Shown piece after piece: positions 40,333 through 53,428 of a stretch of DNA of 64,000 nt (position 1 is the first letter of the stretch; each line of letters starts with the position of its first letter). The stretch is from Chinchilla lanigera (lineage: Eukaryota > Chordata > Mammalia > Rodentia > Chinchillidae). The notes under the pieces were generated by a model. It saw nothing but the letters and a program-made list of their open reading frames with translations. It was not told the DNA's origin and did no database searches. The stretch spans positions 982,919 to 1,046,918 of the forward strand of contig NW_004955426.1 of NCBI RefSeq assembly GCF_000276665.1, written 5' to 3'. Both the position numbers and the translations under genes were made by a program.

Positions 40333-40517
40333 TTTGGGGTATTGGGGATGGAACCCAGGTCTTTTGCACCAAGCTATACCCATCCCCTTTTAATTTTTTA
40401 ACTGAGACAGGGTTTTGGTAAGTCCCTAAATTTCTCAAGCTGGGTGCAAACTTGCAATCCTCCTGTTTCAGCCTCCCTGACTGCTGGGATCACAGGCATG
40501 CACCACTGTGCTGCCTC
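40333..40517 (-). mobile_element. ID/B1 composite SINE
   Basis: ggggtattggggatggaacccaggtc...caagctatacccatcccc is an ID-like unit in reverse; gagacagggttttggtaagtccc...ctcctgtttcagcctccctgactgctgggatcacaggcatgcaccactgtgctg is a B1-like unit in reverse. The order matches the other two composites in this window. Confidence 0.75.
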
Positions 40518-40554
40518 CAGCACTCCCATACTGAGTCCTATTCAGTTCCAGGGA

Positions 40555-40725
40555 CTGTCCTGAGCAGCTGACAGTAACCTAATTGATGATATCACAGTGA
40601 GGAAGGTGCTGTCATTCTCTTCTGCTGTCGAGGGAACTCAGGGTCTCACCAGCTGACTCTGGTCTCATATTGTCAGTGTGGGCCTGGGATTCTGGCACTG
40701 CAGTCGAACTTGAGAGTGAATGTCC
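40555..40725 (-). mobile_element. MIR SINE, weak
   Basis: ggaaggtgctgtcattctc...gagggaactcagggtctcaccagc...gtgggcctgggattctggcactgcag resembles a MIR in reverse orientation. It is diverged. Confidence 0.5.
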
Positions 40726-41114
40726 TTCACCACCCTTTCCGTTATCCTGTCTCTGAGCATCGTAGATTCTCCAAATTTGAACACATAAATGCGATAATGG
40801 CTGTGAAAGTGTCTGGAAAAATATAAACTGCCAAATGAATGTGTTATTGTTATTATAATCTACTTACTTAATTACATAGCTACATGCTCTGATAGTAATA
40901 AAACCTTGATTGGGATTTGTTTGTCCTGAAAATCTTATTATAGTACTGTCCCATACATCACCTATTATTTTCTTCCAACACTCCATAAGCCTTCATTTTG
41001 CAAAGGAGTCATCTAACACATCATTCATTAAGAGGGGCTGCTGGTTGCAATAAAAACAGAAAACAAATAAGCACCTGGTATCAGCGCCGAGAGATGAAAA
41101 TCACAACCTTTTGG

Positions 41115-41345
41115 CATTGAGAAAAAGTTTGTCCTCTTCCCTCACTCTGAAATTCCTCTTTGGCCCAGCCAAAACTCATTCTCAAACTTCAAATCTGCTT
41201 AAGTATCACTTCTTCCATGCAGCTTGCCTTGATGCCTGGAGAAAATTAACACTACCCTACCATGATACCTTACCAGTAATGGACCAGATTCCAAGAAATT
41301 TTAATTGTTTAATAAATGCACGTGCACTATGTTACACAGCAAGTT
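41115..41345 (+). mobile_element. L2 LINE remnant
   Basis: ccagccaaaactcattctcaaacttcaaatctgcttaagtatcacttcttccatgcagcttgccttgatgcctgg resembles the L2 segment that reads 'tcaggtctcagctcaaatgtcacctcctc...gccttccctga'. Boundaries are approximate. Confidence 0.5.
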
Positions 41346-42600
41346 CTTAGGTAACAGGGTGAGAGCAGGGATTGTGGACATTTAAGGCAATGGCAGCAGG
41401 ATGCTGTGTTTAAAGGTGGTGCTTAATTAAGAGACACATTTAAAGTATTTCTTGGGACTCAGTGCTGAAGTAGGCAGGAAGTAAATGAGAATATAAAATA
41501 ACTCAACAACTTCAGTGGATCGCTGGAGGCATGGTTCCGTCCACACTGGCAGGTGCCAGGCAGTTTCTCGCAGCAGCTAAGTTCTCTTCAGTTAAAGCCG
41601 GCAGACAGCGAGTGCTGCCTCAGGCACGCACGTCTCCTGTGTTTGAATGTTTCCAGGTATTTATCGGGCGTTGCTCACTCTGATTTGCTATGATTGGACG
41701 TCTTTCCCAGAACATGACAAATATTAAATAAATGGGCATGAAAAAGCGGAAACTGTCATCTTGTGTGTTCTCCAAGGAATGACTAGCAGGAGCTGTGTCC
41801 AGGGAACTCAGTGCTGAAGCCTACTTTTTCAATCACAGAGCTTGAGGACATGGTAGGAACTCACATCTGGTAGACAGAAAGGGAACCTGGGCTCAACTTT
41901 AATACTGGCGTTACTAGAAACTGACAAGTTTAATCTTTCTAGGGTCTTTAATAATTTCCCAGATCAAATTTTGATTACACATAAATGAAATCTTAAGTCA
42001 AAGGTGTAGCCCTCAAAGGCATCAATAAAAAAAGCTGAAGCCGCAAGAACAGGAGAAGGTCTCTAAAGAGTAGGGTTTGTAAATTTAACTCCAAAGGGTT
42101 GTTTTAGTATTAATAATGCACTAAAAGGAAAGAGCTAGCAGATTCAGGCAATGTCATGAAGAGGAGCCCCAGGGGTGTTTTGTGAGGCTGTTAACTCAGG
42201 AAATCTAAAGAATAATAAACACCCAAATTGAGATGAACATGTTCAGGGCTGGACTCCTCACAGTGATGGCTTTGTTTAAAATCTGTTTGTCAAGAAGTAT
42301 GGACACTTTACTTACTCAGGATAGATTGATTCTTGCCAAATGAGTTAGAAACTAATTTTTATGTAAGCCATGAAAAGTAATCACACCAAGATTTATACAC
42401 ATCTATAACTGACGAGTGATTTGAATTCATTTTTACTTTTTCTTTGTGGAAGGTTAGACATGTTGGGAAGGCTTAAATGTTATCTAAAATGACAGCAAAT
42501 TCGTAGAGCAACATGAAGTTCAGAGTAAGGGAAATATTTTATAGAATATATTATTTAAGGATAAAGAAAATAGTGATTATATACAAAAGGATTCTTAAAC

Positions 42601-42684
42601 TTTTGGGGTGGTACTTGGAATCAAACTTAGGACCTTGCATGTGCCAGGCAGGTGCGGCACTGCTGAGCCTCTACACATTCTAAA
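42601..42684 (-). mobile_element. ID-like SINE remnant
   Basis: ggtggtacttggaatcaaacttaggaccttgcatgtgccaggcaggtgcggcactgctgagcc is a diverged, end-trimmed ID element in reverse. Confidence 0.65.
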
Positions 42685-43682
42685 TTCAGTGATAAAATTG
42701 TTGTTTATAGGAAAACTGAGCTGATTTAAATCTATTTGAGTATGTTAATCGTCACTAACTACAAATTAGGTCCAGGGAACAAAAACACTGGCTTAGCTTA
42801 AACCATACTGATCAGCTTCATTTATAGCAGAAGTGGACTCCTGATGGCATCTAGAAAAGCCTGTCAATTCACAAACTTACTCTAAGAGCAAGCTGCTGCG
42901 GTGGTGAACTGGTCATTTTCTCCTGAGCTGCATTAGCAGCTTATAGAACTCATTTGGAGGAGTTCTACTGGAGAGGGTCCCTGAAAACAGTGCTGCAGCC
43001 CATCTATGATTCCAAAACTTAACTGGGGGTAAGGACCCAGGGGCCTGCTCAGCGAGGAGGTGTAGAGTTGATGTGGTTTGTCCATGAGCACAAATGTGTT
43101 TTTAAAATTCATTTTTATGTCTCTGTCTCGAGAATATCTATTTCACCTGGCTAACTGCTTTCAGTGTATCATGCTTCAGGTGAAAATGAAAATGTTAATA
43201 GGCCCAAGAATGTAGAATTACCCATTTAGATTTTAAATGGGTTGAGATCAAACCAATGTTACTGGTTTACTTAGTAGGATTTTTCATTTTGAAACTTAGA
43301 GATGGATAAACCTGCAATTGGTAAAGTGTTCACATTGTGCAGTAATTTACTGTTTCTTTAGATCGGTATACAACTGAGCAGAAAGGCATTTACTGAGAAA
43401 TATGTACGTCAAATGAGTAACTGTAGTCTGAAATGTAAGACTGTACATGACATTAGAGTCATAGAATGACATTTTTTTAGCTAACTCCATCCCCCAACTC
43501 TTGGCTTCCTCATAGTTTTGTCTTCTTATTAGTTATCATTAAAAAATCAATGTAGCAGAAAGAGTGGAAAAACATATTTTTTTGTAAATAAATAATCTAA
43601 TGAGGATAGTTTTTCTCTATCAACAATTGTGAAAAGAAACAGAAAATTTATGTAAGTCAGTTTTGAAGAAAACAAAGCTACA

Positions 43683-43829
43683 ATTGGTGGTGCATGCCTA
43701 TAATCCCATAACTCAAGAGGCTGAGGTAGGAGGACTGCCATGAGCTTGAGGCCAGCCTGGGCTATATACTGAGTATACTGAGTTTAAGACCAACTTGAAC
43801 TATATAGTGAGACCTTGTCTCAAAAAAAA
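43683..43829 (+). mobile_element. B1 SINE with internal duplication
   Basis: ggtggtgcatgcctataatcccataactcaagaggctgaggtaggaggactgccatgagcttgaggccagcctgggctatatactgagtatactgagtttaagaccaacttgaactatatagtgagaccttgtctc plus A-tail. The 'gaggccagcctgggctata' and 'aagaccaacttgaactata' segments are the two copies of the duplicated block typical of B1. Confidence 0.9.
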
Positions 43830-45525
43830 GCAATGCTTCTCTGGCACAGATGGAAGAAATATCCCTGGATAGCTGTTTGGCTCATGAAGGCATTTTATCT
43901 AGGTTTCTGATCACTTATCTCCTCATCATGGAGACCCTCCTGGCCCTTCCATCTTTCTGTGTTCTGTCAGGTCCTAAACTTTCAGGTCTCAGCACTTTTT
44001 ACCTTTGGAAGTTTAGGAAGACTCCTAAGAGTGACTTTCTTTGGAATTGGTTATACACAATACTATTTACTGGGAAAGTTTAAAGAGAAGAATACACAGA
44101 ACAGCTTCCCTGAGCTGTCAGAGTATTGATGGTATCACATAGTGTGTGGTTTGTCTCTTTTTTGTTTAATAAAGGAAGATGATTTATTTTAAAAAGTTGT
44201 GGGAAAAGTGAAGATAGCTACTCCAAAGAGTAGGGGGCACCTAAAGGCGAATTCTTCACCATGTGGTCTCTTGAAAATGCCATCGAAGATTCATAGGAGA
44301 AACAGCATGGAAAGTCAGCCTCTCAGTATGAGTAGAAGACTGTTTGGTTCCGAGAGTCCCTGCCAGGAGTCTCTAGGACCTCCAGAATTTCCAAGCACAC
44401 TTTGAGAAATCTTCCTAATATTTGTGTTTTGGGTTCCTATGCTGCCTGCACAATTTAAAGTGCAGGAACTTTTCATCAGACTCTATTTTGTGCTGACTTT
44501 CAGAAAACCCTGATAGAACAAATGAGACTGATATACTGAGTGAGAAATTTATATTGTTCATTCTTGCTTAGGGTGTGGATAAGGAGTGTTTCCAAGTTTA
44601 CACCTTTTCTTACCTTTTCAATTCTCGGTTTTGCCCCTAAACTGGTGACCGCTTTGGAGAAAGTATAACACACTTCTTAATCAACTTCCACATAGAAAAA
44701 AATATATCTAAGTGGAATCTTAGAAAAAGAAGTTGAGCATTAGTTGAAAGCCAGGTAGTGATAGTATCTAGAAGTCCCTGAGAGACACCCATATTTTCTC
44801 CTGAATTTTGCTCATCCCTCCATTTTTCTAATGCTAACTTCCCACTAAAAGTGTGTGTGAGTATGTGTGTGTGTTTTGGACAAGTGTAGGTGAATTATGA
44901 AAAGAATTAAATGGATGTGTGTAGCCTCAAAGAAGGTTAGACCAGGCAGGCTACCATGCAAAACTTCTGGAAGGCAGATTGTCTTGTTTGGATTTCAAAG
45001 CCTAGATGGAGAGCATATGTTGATGTGATTTCACAAGGAATGACCAATCTGAGGAGTGAAAAACTAATTCAAATACATGCAGTTCCAGGACATGATTTCA
45101 TCTGAGGCCAGGTGACAGTCCCTGGGCAGTCCAGGAGTAAGAGAAGTTGAATCCAGAGTTTTGACCACTTTCCAAAGCCTTTCCACCTGGTTGCGTCTAA
45201 AAATCTATTTCTCACTATAATGGAAACAAGCAGCCATTTTTCCCAACCATGACTTGTAGGTGTTGAGCCAATTGTCACTTTGATTATTATTTTTATGCAA
45301 GTTTAAGACTAGTTTGGTGTTGTACTTACCAGAAATTATGAAAACTAAAAACAGCTCCTTCACAGGGACATCTCTTGGTTTTAATATTATTGCATAATTA
45401 TATATGATGTTATATTTTATAACATTTTCATAACCTGAGCTCTCCATAATTTTGTTGTGAATTAAATATATTCACAGTAACTGAATGAAAGCAAGGCCTA
45501 TACACCCACAGTGAACACTAGTATT

Positions 45526-45684
45526 TTTTTTTTTTTTGTCTTTTTCAAACAGGGTCTCACTATGCAGTTGAGGCTGGCCTTGAGCTCACTTTGTAGGCCA
45601 GACTGGCCTTGAACTCACAATAATCCTCTTGCCTCAGCCTTCCAAAGTCTGAGATTACAGGCATGAGCCACCATGCCCAGCCTG
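45526..45684 (-). mobile_element. B1 SINE with internal duplication
   Basis: The reverse complement carries a complete B1: ggctgggcatggtggctcat, cctgtaatctcagactttgg, the duplicated 'gccagtctggcctacaaagtgagctcaaggccagcctcaactgc' block and a T-tract (A-tail). Flanks tgaacactagtattt and tgaacagtactattt look like a decayed target duplication. Confidence 0.9.
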
Positions 45685-47740
45685 AACAGTACTATTTACC
45701 TCTAGCATATAACACACGATTCTTCTGTTTGGATTGTCCCTTTCAGAATGGTAACCTATACGATTGATTCTTGATTCTTAACATATATTCTGATTTGAAA
45801 ACTCAAAGTGTCATGCATTGTTTTAAATCTTAATATTCAAAATTTATAAGCTCCCAAGTTTTTCTTCCTCCTGGATAATGAAACTGTCTATAATATCGCA
45901 GAAATTCAATGTTTCAATATGCATAGAAAAAAGTACTATTTCAAAACACAGCATGAAGTAATTTCAGCTCTCGGGTGGTAAAACACGTAACTCATTCTCT
46001 CCAGAGCTATTCTTTATATTCCTGATTTTTCCCACTCTATTTTTCATATTTGATTAGCTATATTATTTTACTTATTGGCTGAGATATAATCACCCTTATT
46101 TCTGAGATTTTGTATCTGAGGGTGCATGGATTAATTAAACTACCCAGTCCATGTCAGTTTAGGCCAAGTTCTGCATTATGTCAGAAGCTAATGGCTGCAA
46201 ATTTTGGCTAGTAAATTGTTTTTTGTTGCTGTTATCGTGTTGTATTTTGTTTTGTTTCAGTAAAGCAACAGCAGTGTCTGCAACAATTCTCCTAGTGATG
46301 CAATGACACATATCTGTTAGGACTGAAATTACATAGCCAGCAAGGTGGCAAAGGTTGTCCACATAATTTACATACTGTTTAGGACAGCACTTTTCCAAGA
46401 CATGAAGTGCTGCAAAACATAGCTGTACAACCCCCGAAAGTCAGCAGGGCAGAGCAGTTACAGCCGCAGGATGCAGAAGATGGGGTTCCTATGATTCTAA
46501 CTTTATTTTCAGCAGATCTTGAAAAAACAAAAACTTTAAATATAGCACATTCGGTACAATATGCTTGGAGTTTGAGATTGGTTCCATTTTAGTATTCTTT
46601 TCAGGCTGGATTTAGACTTACTTAGTGTTGTTTTAGTCCCTTTTGAGTTTGGATTAAGAGATTGGTTCTCAAGGGCAGGGTGCCAGGTCCAATTTAGCAT
46701 TAGCTAGTTCATGCTATTCTGGCTAATGAAGCCATTGATTGAATAATCACAAGGGACTAGCAGAATCTGATGCGCCCTCCCTAATTAGATGAAATTTGTC
46801 AAAGAGCCACTACATATCTATTTGTGAGACCAAGTACATACACATGGTACATTGTTGTAGCAGTTAGTAGAATGCTGAGCTGATGACTGACTTTCTTTGT
46901 GCTCTGTATTCACTCTGTGTCACCCTCTCTATAGACTAGGATAACCGGCTCTTTGGCCTCTGATTGGGTTTGTCAACAGCAGTCATGGAAAGGAAATCAG
47001 GGGACAGGAGAAGAAAGAGTTTAGGAGTTAGGGTCCCTTGCTGTCTCCACACAGCTTGACCATGCTGGTATGAATTCTTCTTCATGGCTATGGGTGGATA
47101 GGGCTTCTTTCTGCTTGTCCCTACTCCCTGAGTATCATAGCATACACTATCTTCTCTTCATCTTGCCCATTCTAGAATTAATAATCTCTTAGATTCTCTT
47201 CATTACATTCTAGAATACAGTCTATCTCCCATCTAGATTGTAACTGTGCACACACACAAAACAACTGAGCTGTGCATTTCGTGAACCTTTGAACACTGGA
47301 AATTAGCAACAGTAAGCCCCCAAGTGATTGTTGTCTACCCAGTATTTTCAAACTATTTCTCTAAATTTTACTCAGTCACTTCAGTCTCAAAGTGAATCTG
47401 AAAATTTTAAAAGCAAATATTTAAACATAACAGTATTCTCCATGTCCCTGTGGGTCAGAAGCCCATTGGACACAATTTCAGGGTGGCACTTTCATTAACT
47501 GCTACTTTCTACTTGTACATTTTGTTTTGTCCCTTGTCCTTATCTTTAAACTATAATTCAGAAGCTTAAAAAAGGTATAATTAACAGAAGTCCTAGGAAT
47601 TGTCAGATAATTCAGCACGTAAGTATGTAAAATGACTCACCTTTCAAAAAAAATTAAAATTCAGTAGTTACCAAACAAGTTTGTTAAGAGCCCTACTGGA
47701 ACGTTTAACTTTCCTATGATAACATTTCATTTGTAGGTTG

Positions 47741-47824
47741 ATTTTTGCAGTACTGGGCATAGAACTCAGGGCCTCCAGCATGCTGGACAAATGTTTTGCC
47801 ATTGAGCTAAATTTCCAGCCCTGA
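47741..47824 (-). mobile_element. ID-like SINE remnant
   Basis: gcagtactgggcatagaactcagggcctccagcatgctggacaaatgttttgccattgagctaaatttccagccc is a diverged ID element in reverse. Confidence 0.7.
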
Positions 47825-48818
47825 AAGTGATTTTGGGATACACATTGCAGGGAAACAAAGATGGACACTAAAAACTGTTTTCATTTCACTTAGATGTAAC
47901 AGATCTTCTCAACTAAAAGAGCTTAGAGTTACCATTTAACTTACAGTAAAAAAAAAAATCATGTATTTACTTCTGTTTTATTATTTTTGTGTATTTATCT
48001 TTTCTAGTAAATTATTTTATCTCTGTATTATTTTTATTATTTCTATCCTACTATCATTTTATTTAACTCTAAGATTTCCCTAAACAAGTGCAATATCCTT
48101 TTATTTTTCAAAATAAAAACATTTAGATATGCTAAAATGCTGCTAATGATGAAATGTTCCCATTTTATTTGCCTTTTAATTTGCTTTGTAATTTTTTTGT
48201 CTTTTCTTTCCTTTTGAGTCAGTAAACATACAGAGATATATGTTCTGTTTTTAGTGAGGTCATGTTCTTTGCTTATTATTTTCTTCTTTACTTAAATTGC
48301 AGTGAATCATAATCCAAGGCTGTGGTCTTTCAATAATGACCTTCATCTTCCTGTATCTTATCAATTTTCTTGGAATATATGTGACAAATTTACAAGGTCA
48401 CTCAATGGATAAAACTTGAAAATTTACTTGATACATTAATATGTTAATTTCTAACTGTTTGTGGCTCTTTTTTGAGTATCCCATCCCAATGTGCATGTAA
48501 ATGTCCACAGTACTATTTTACATCAACTCCTTTCGTTTTTTCTGAGCACCAGAGTCTATGTTCTTTGGTGCCTCTCTGTTCATTAGATTTATCACATCTG
48601 TATAAGTTGAGATTGTTTCACCACATAACTCCCCTCTCTGGCCATGATGAATGTGTTTCTAAATCAAATCCTGCTTTACTCACATCACTTTTCCTGCTCC
48701 ATTGTTTGCATCTTCTGTATTTGCTGCTATTTTTTCTAATCTTTAAATTTTAACATTTATCTCATTAAGTGTGTTTCTCATAAACATCGTAACTTTTTAG
48801 TTTTTTTAGCCATAAATT

Positions 48819-48941
48819 TGAATTGCTTTTTTTTTTTTTTTTTTTTGGTTTTTCTCTGGTACCGGGAACCGAACTCACGACCTTGCGCTTGCCAGGCAGG
48901 CACTTTTGCCGCTGAGCTAAATCCCCAGCCCCTGAATTGCT
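48819..48941 (-). mobile_element. Young ID SINE with target duplication
   Basis: In reverse complement the body reads ggggctggggatttagctca, gcggcaaaagtgcctgcctg, gcaagcgcaaggtcgtgagt and tcggttcccggtaccagag, almost identical to the copy at 37.3 kb, with a long pure A-tail (T-run at 48827-48846). The repeat tgaattgct flanks it at 48819-48827 and 48933-48941. Confidence 0.93.
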
Positions 48942-50235
48942 ATTTTTATTAGAGAATAGTTAAATGTGTTCACACATAGATTGGTATACTTAACCCTTCC
49001 ATTTTGTTTCTCTTTTATTTTACTCTTACATTTCTTCTTTTTTTATACTTTCTACTTAATAAAGGTTATATTTATCCTAAACTCATAATCAAGTACAATG
49101 TATTACTTAAATAAAAACTGAGATATGTCACCATGCTTTTTCCCTGAAAGACATAAAATTCTTTGTTTTTCTTACTGTCTAATAATTTGGGTGGATCTGT
49201 TTCAAATATGAGTTCACCACACATCCACAACAGCTAGCCTTACAAGGGAAATGTATTTCATGACTCTGAAGGAGAAAGAGTAACAACTTTACATTTTTAA
49301 ATATAAAGTTTGGTGAACTAATAAAATACCAATCACATACCATTTGGAGTTTTAATGAAGGCGTGTACATGGATTTAAATACATCTGAATATTCACAGTA
49401 ATACTATCCAAAGAACAGCAGTAGTAAAAAATTATGGAGAAAACAAGCTAGTATGAATAGGAAATGTTTTGCAAGATGACTCTAGTATCATAATCATATC
49501 TTCTTGTATATGGCAAAGCTTGATGTGCATTTGAGGAAATTTTATTTAAGGTCTAAGATACTCCACTAATTTTTGGTACAAAAATTACCAGGGTATTGTA
49601 CATTTGATTAAATTTTAGCTTTTTGTGGAATTTTGTTAATTCCAGGGAAATATATGATTTATCAAAAAGAGACTAACTTAAAGCCCTAGCCCTTTTCATT
49701 TTTATGCTTCAGCCACTCAGGTTGAAAAATATCCCATTAAGTGAAAAAAACTTTAAATATTCTGTTGGGTTCATACCATCATACTCTGAACATATAAGGC
49801 TAAATATGGAAACATAAGATGTTACTGCATATTATTTTAGTATAAGACTAAATAGTTAATACTATACATCAGTTCTTTTGCATTTTGTTATATAACTGCA
49901 GATTTTTAAAGATCAGTACCATTTATGGTCTGTGTGAGAAAAGCAGAGGTAATTAATTTTAAGGTAAGCATTTTGCTGATTAAACAATTATATGAGAGGT
50001 CATAAATGTGTTAATCTAGATGCTGAGAATGTGTTGGAAAAATCCAAAGAAGTCAAGTGTTAACCAGAGTTTATGATTTCATGGGAGTCATGGTGGGGTA
50101 CCATGGGGAGAGAGCAGTAGAAAATGGAAAAAATGGATAAAACAAGCGTAAAATACCTTGAGGCCCACACTGGCTTGAGATATTAATTGTATTAGAAAAA
50201 AAAAAGCACAATACACCAATATTTTACAGTCTTCA

Positions 50236-50948
<713 letters not shown>

Positions 50949-50983
50949 CTTGTGACTGCCAATGAAACTGCTCCTCTGCTGAA
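50949..50983 (-). CDS. CTNND2: CTNND2 micro-exon, 35 nt
   Basis: On the minus strand a strong acceptor (tgttctcttttttacag) is followed by 35 coding bases and the donor AAG|gtaagg. The exon enters in phase 2 (one base T completes a Ser codon AG|T) and leaves in phase 1 (G|AT, Asp). Its eleven full codons read SAEEQFHWQSQ, matching about residues 97-107 of delta-catenin just after the N-terminal coiled coil. The human protein, from memory, has Gln where this genome has His (CAT). Because 35 is not a multiple of three, skipping this exon would shift the frame. It is far too short to find by ORF length; identity rests on the peptide, both splice sites and agreement of phase with the next exon. 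Confidence 0.93.
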
Positions 50984-51285
50984 CTGTAAAAAAGAGAACA
51001 CACACAGGTATAATGCACTGATTAGCAAAGACAAGACTAAACTGTAGGACACAAAGGTGCGCTAGCATAGTAAGGCTGGTTCCACATCATTCCCTTAAAT
51101 TCCTCATTGGGAAGACTGCTCCAGTTTTGATATAATGTTAATTTTAAGCTATCTGCTTTGTATTTCTTTTGTTTCACAGCATTAGCATGGGCATTGTTCA
51201 GTAAGTTTCACAAGGACAGCTCATTAAAAAAACACCAATTGGCTTTACCAAATGAAACAAAACAAAACAACTGGTTACACTTGTT

Positions 51286-51381
51286 TCTTTCTTTTTTTTT
51301 TTTTTTTGATATGGGAAATTGAACTCAGGATCTCATGCTTGCCAGGCAGGCACTGTGACACTGAGCTATATCCCCAGCCCA
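51286..51381 (-). mobile_element. ID-like SINE, older copy
   Basis: A T-run is followed by gatatgggaaattgaactcaggatctcatgcttgccaggcaggcactgtgacactgagctatatccccagccc, an ID element in reverse with several differences from the young copies. Confidence 0.85.
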
Positions 51382-51423
51382 TTTTTTTCTTACAATATTT
51401 TCTGCACATATGTAGCTTCACAC

Positions 51424-51564
51424 AATTTTATTTATTTTATTTTATTTTATTTTATTTTTTTTTGGATTTCTTCCGGTACCGGGAACCGAACTCATGACCT
51501 TGTGCTTGCCAGGCAGGAGCTTTTGCCGCTGAGCTAAATCCCCAGCCCAATTTTATTTATTTTA
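51424..51564 (-). mobile_element. Young ID SINE with 16-bp target duplication and expanded tail
   Basis: The element at 51440-51548 is an ID in reverse (ttccggtaccgggaaccgaactcatgaccttgtgcttgccaggcagg...cgctgagctaaatccccagccc). Its A-tail has become a TTTTA array. The direct repeat aattttatttatttta is identical at 51424-51439 and 51549-51564. Confidence 0.9.
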
Positions 51565-53045
51565 AAATACCAGTCCACAGAGTGTTGTACAGACTTTTTA
51601 ATGTAGCCTAATAAAAGGAATAACGATCTCTTTTTTATTACAGAGAAAATAAAATGAACCTCTGTTTTCACTTTGACATTTCTTATGGCTATTTTCTTTC
51701 CATTGATCCTCATAGCTTAAATTATGTAATTTAAAAATAATAACCCATTACCACCAACTGAATATATATTTCCAAAATTCTCACTTACCAATACATCATA
51801 TAAAATACCCAGCTAGGAAGACTTGTTGACATATATGAAATGCCAATGACATTGTTCAGAGTGGAACAAGTAGGCAGCATTGATTTATTTTGAATGTTGT
51901 ATTAAACACAAAAGAAATGAATGGATTGAACGTCTCTAATCTTAAACACTTTCATTGTATATGCAGACCCTTTCTACACGGGCAATTTTTAATATATTAG
52001 CACTTCATGAGAAATCTAACAGATACCATTTTGGGAGTGGTTTCTTACACTTATTTCATCAGATCTTTTCCTCTGATCAAGCAGCTTGTATGAATAGCTT
52101 ATCAGTTCCTTAGCAGCAAGTAGATTTTAAACCTTCAGTCTGTACTTAAGAGGTGGCTTCTGAATTCATTTATGGGAGAAAAAGGAAAATCTGGTATAAA
52201 TCAATGTTCAGAAAAGCCATGATTGACATAAATGAAGGAAAGAATAGTCCCTTAAGAAACAAATGACTTTTTTAGGGTGTCTTGCTCCTGAGCCAACCCA
52301 TGTTAACAAACTCGAAAATGATTTTATAATAATAAGAGCTACAGAAAAATTGATGCATGAACTGAGAACTGTACAAATTGAGTCCCATGCAACTAGTTTT
52401 TGAATCAGAAAGATACAGCATTGTGTATATAGCAGCTACATTTAACTACATCATAACCCTTAAAATAGAAATATTTAAAATTACAAGACAGGTTCTCTTC
52501 GTCAGTGGTCTTTAGTATATCACAGTCCCTCATAACATGCAAGAATCACTAGAGTAAGTGTGAACCATAGTCATCCTAGCTGTTTTAATCCTCTAAGAAG
52601 GCTATTAATCATTATTTTTCTAGGGTGTAAATATCAGAATATTAATGTTTAAATATTAATCTCACTGGTCATTTGAAAAGGCTGGCGTATGTGGTAGGCA
52701 TATTGATTCCAAGTAATTTCAAATGTTTACATGTGTCAGATTCATCTGCAGCAATTTTTACATATATGCATGTTAGCTGCCACCAGAAATTTAAAAGATC
52801 AGAAAAATCTAGAGGCCGGGCTTGGAATCCATACTAACAGTCTTCTGTGATGATCCTTATATGTTGCTAACTTTGAAAATTGCCAGATACTATTCTCCTT
52901 AATTATCAATCCACTGTGAATTTAGAGTTGCTTCACAACATCATTCTTCTATATTTTGAGGCTGGACAAATTCTCAAGATGGTGCAGCATTCTCAGCGTG
53001 TATATGCCATGGATTTATATAGGGCTATAAAATACTTTCGTATTG

Positions 53046-53428
53046 TAGTGGGCTGAGCAACGGCCACATTTCCCTGAAAGATGACTTTAAATCACAACCC
53101 TGAAGCTTGTTAATGGTAACTTACTTGGAAAAAGGATTTTCGGAGGGGATCATTCTGAATCATCAAAGAGGGCTTTAATTCCAATGATTAATGTCTTTCT
53201 AAGAGACAGCAAAGGTGACACATAAACAGGGAAGGAAGGCTTGTTAAGATGGAGGCAGAGACTGGGGGGATGTGCCCACAAGCCAAGGATTGCCTGATAC
53301 CATCTGCAAGTCCTTCTGATTTTGAACCTTTGGCCTCTAAAACTGTGAGAATAAATTTCTATCGCTTTAAGCCAACCCCTTGTGGTAATTTGTTATGGAA
53401 GGCCCAGAAAACTGAGGCAACATATTTT
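53046..53428 (+). mobile_element. MaLR-like LTR remnant
   Basis: It reads tgtagtgggctgagcaacggccac...aatggtaacttacttggaaaaaggatttt...ggctttaattccaatgattaatgtctttctaagaga...gatggaggcagagactggggggatgtgcccacaagccaagg...ggcctctaaaactgtgagaataaatttctatc...gtggtaatttgttatgg. The phrases match the mammalian LTR-type consensus in order. The subfamily is not assigned. Confidence 0.6.

Noticed and set aside
40034..40438. Lys/Glu/Arg- and Phe/Leu/Ser-repeat frames
   Set aside because: Pure translation of the CTTT/CCTT microsatellite.
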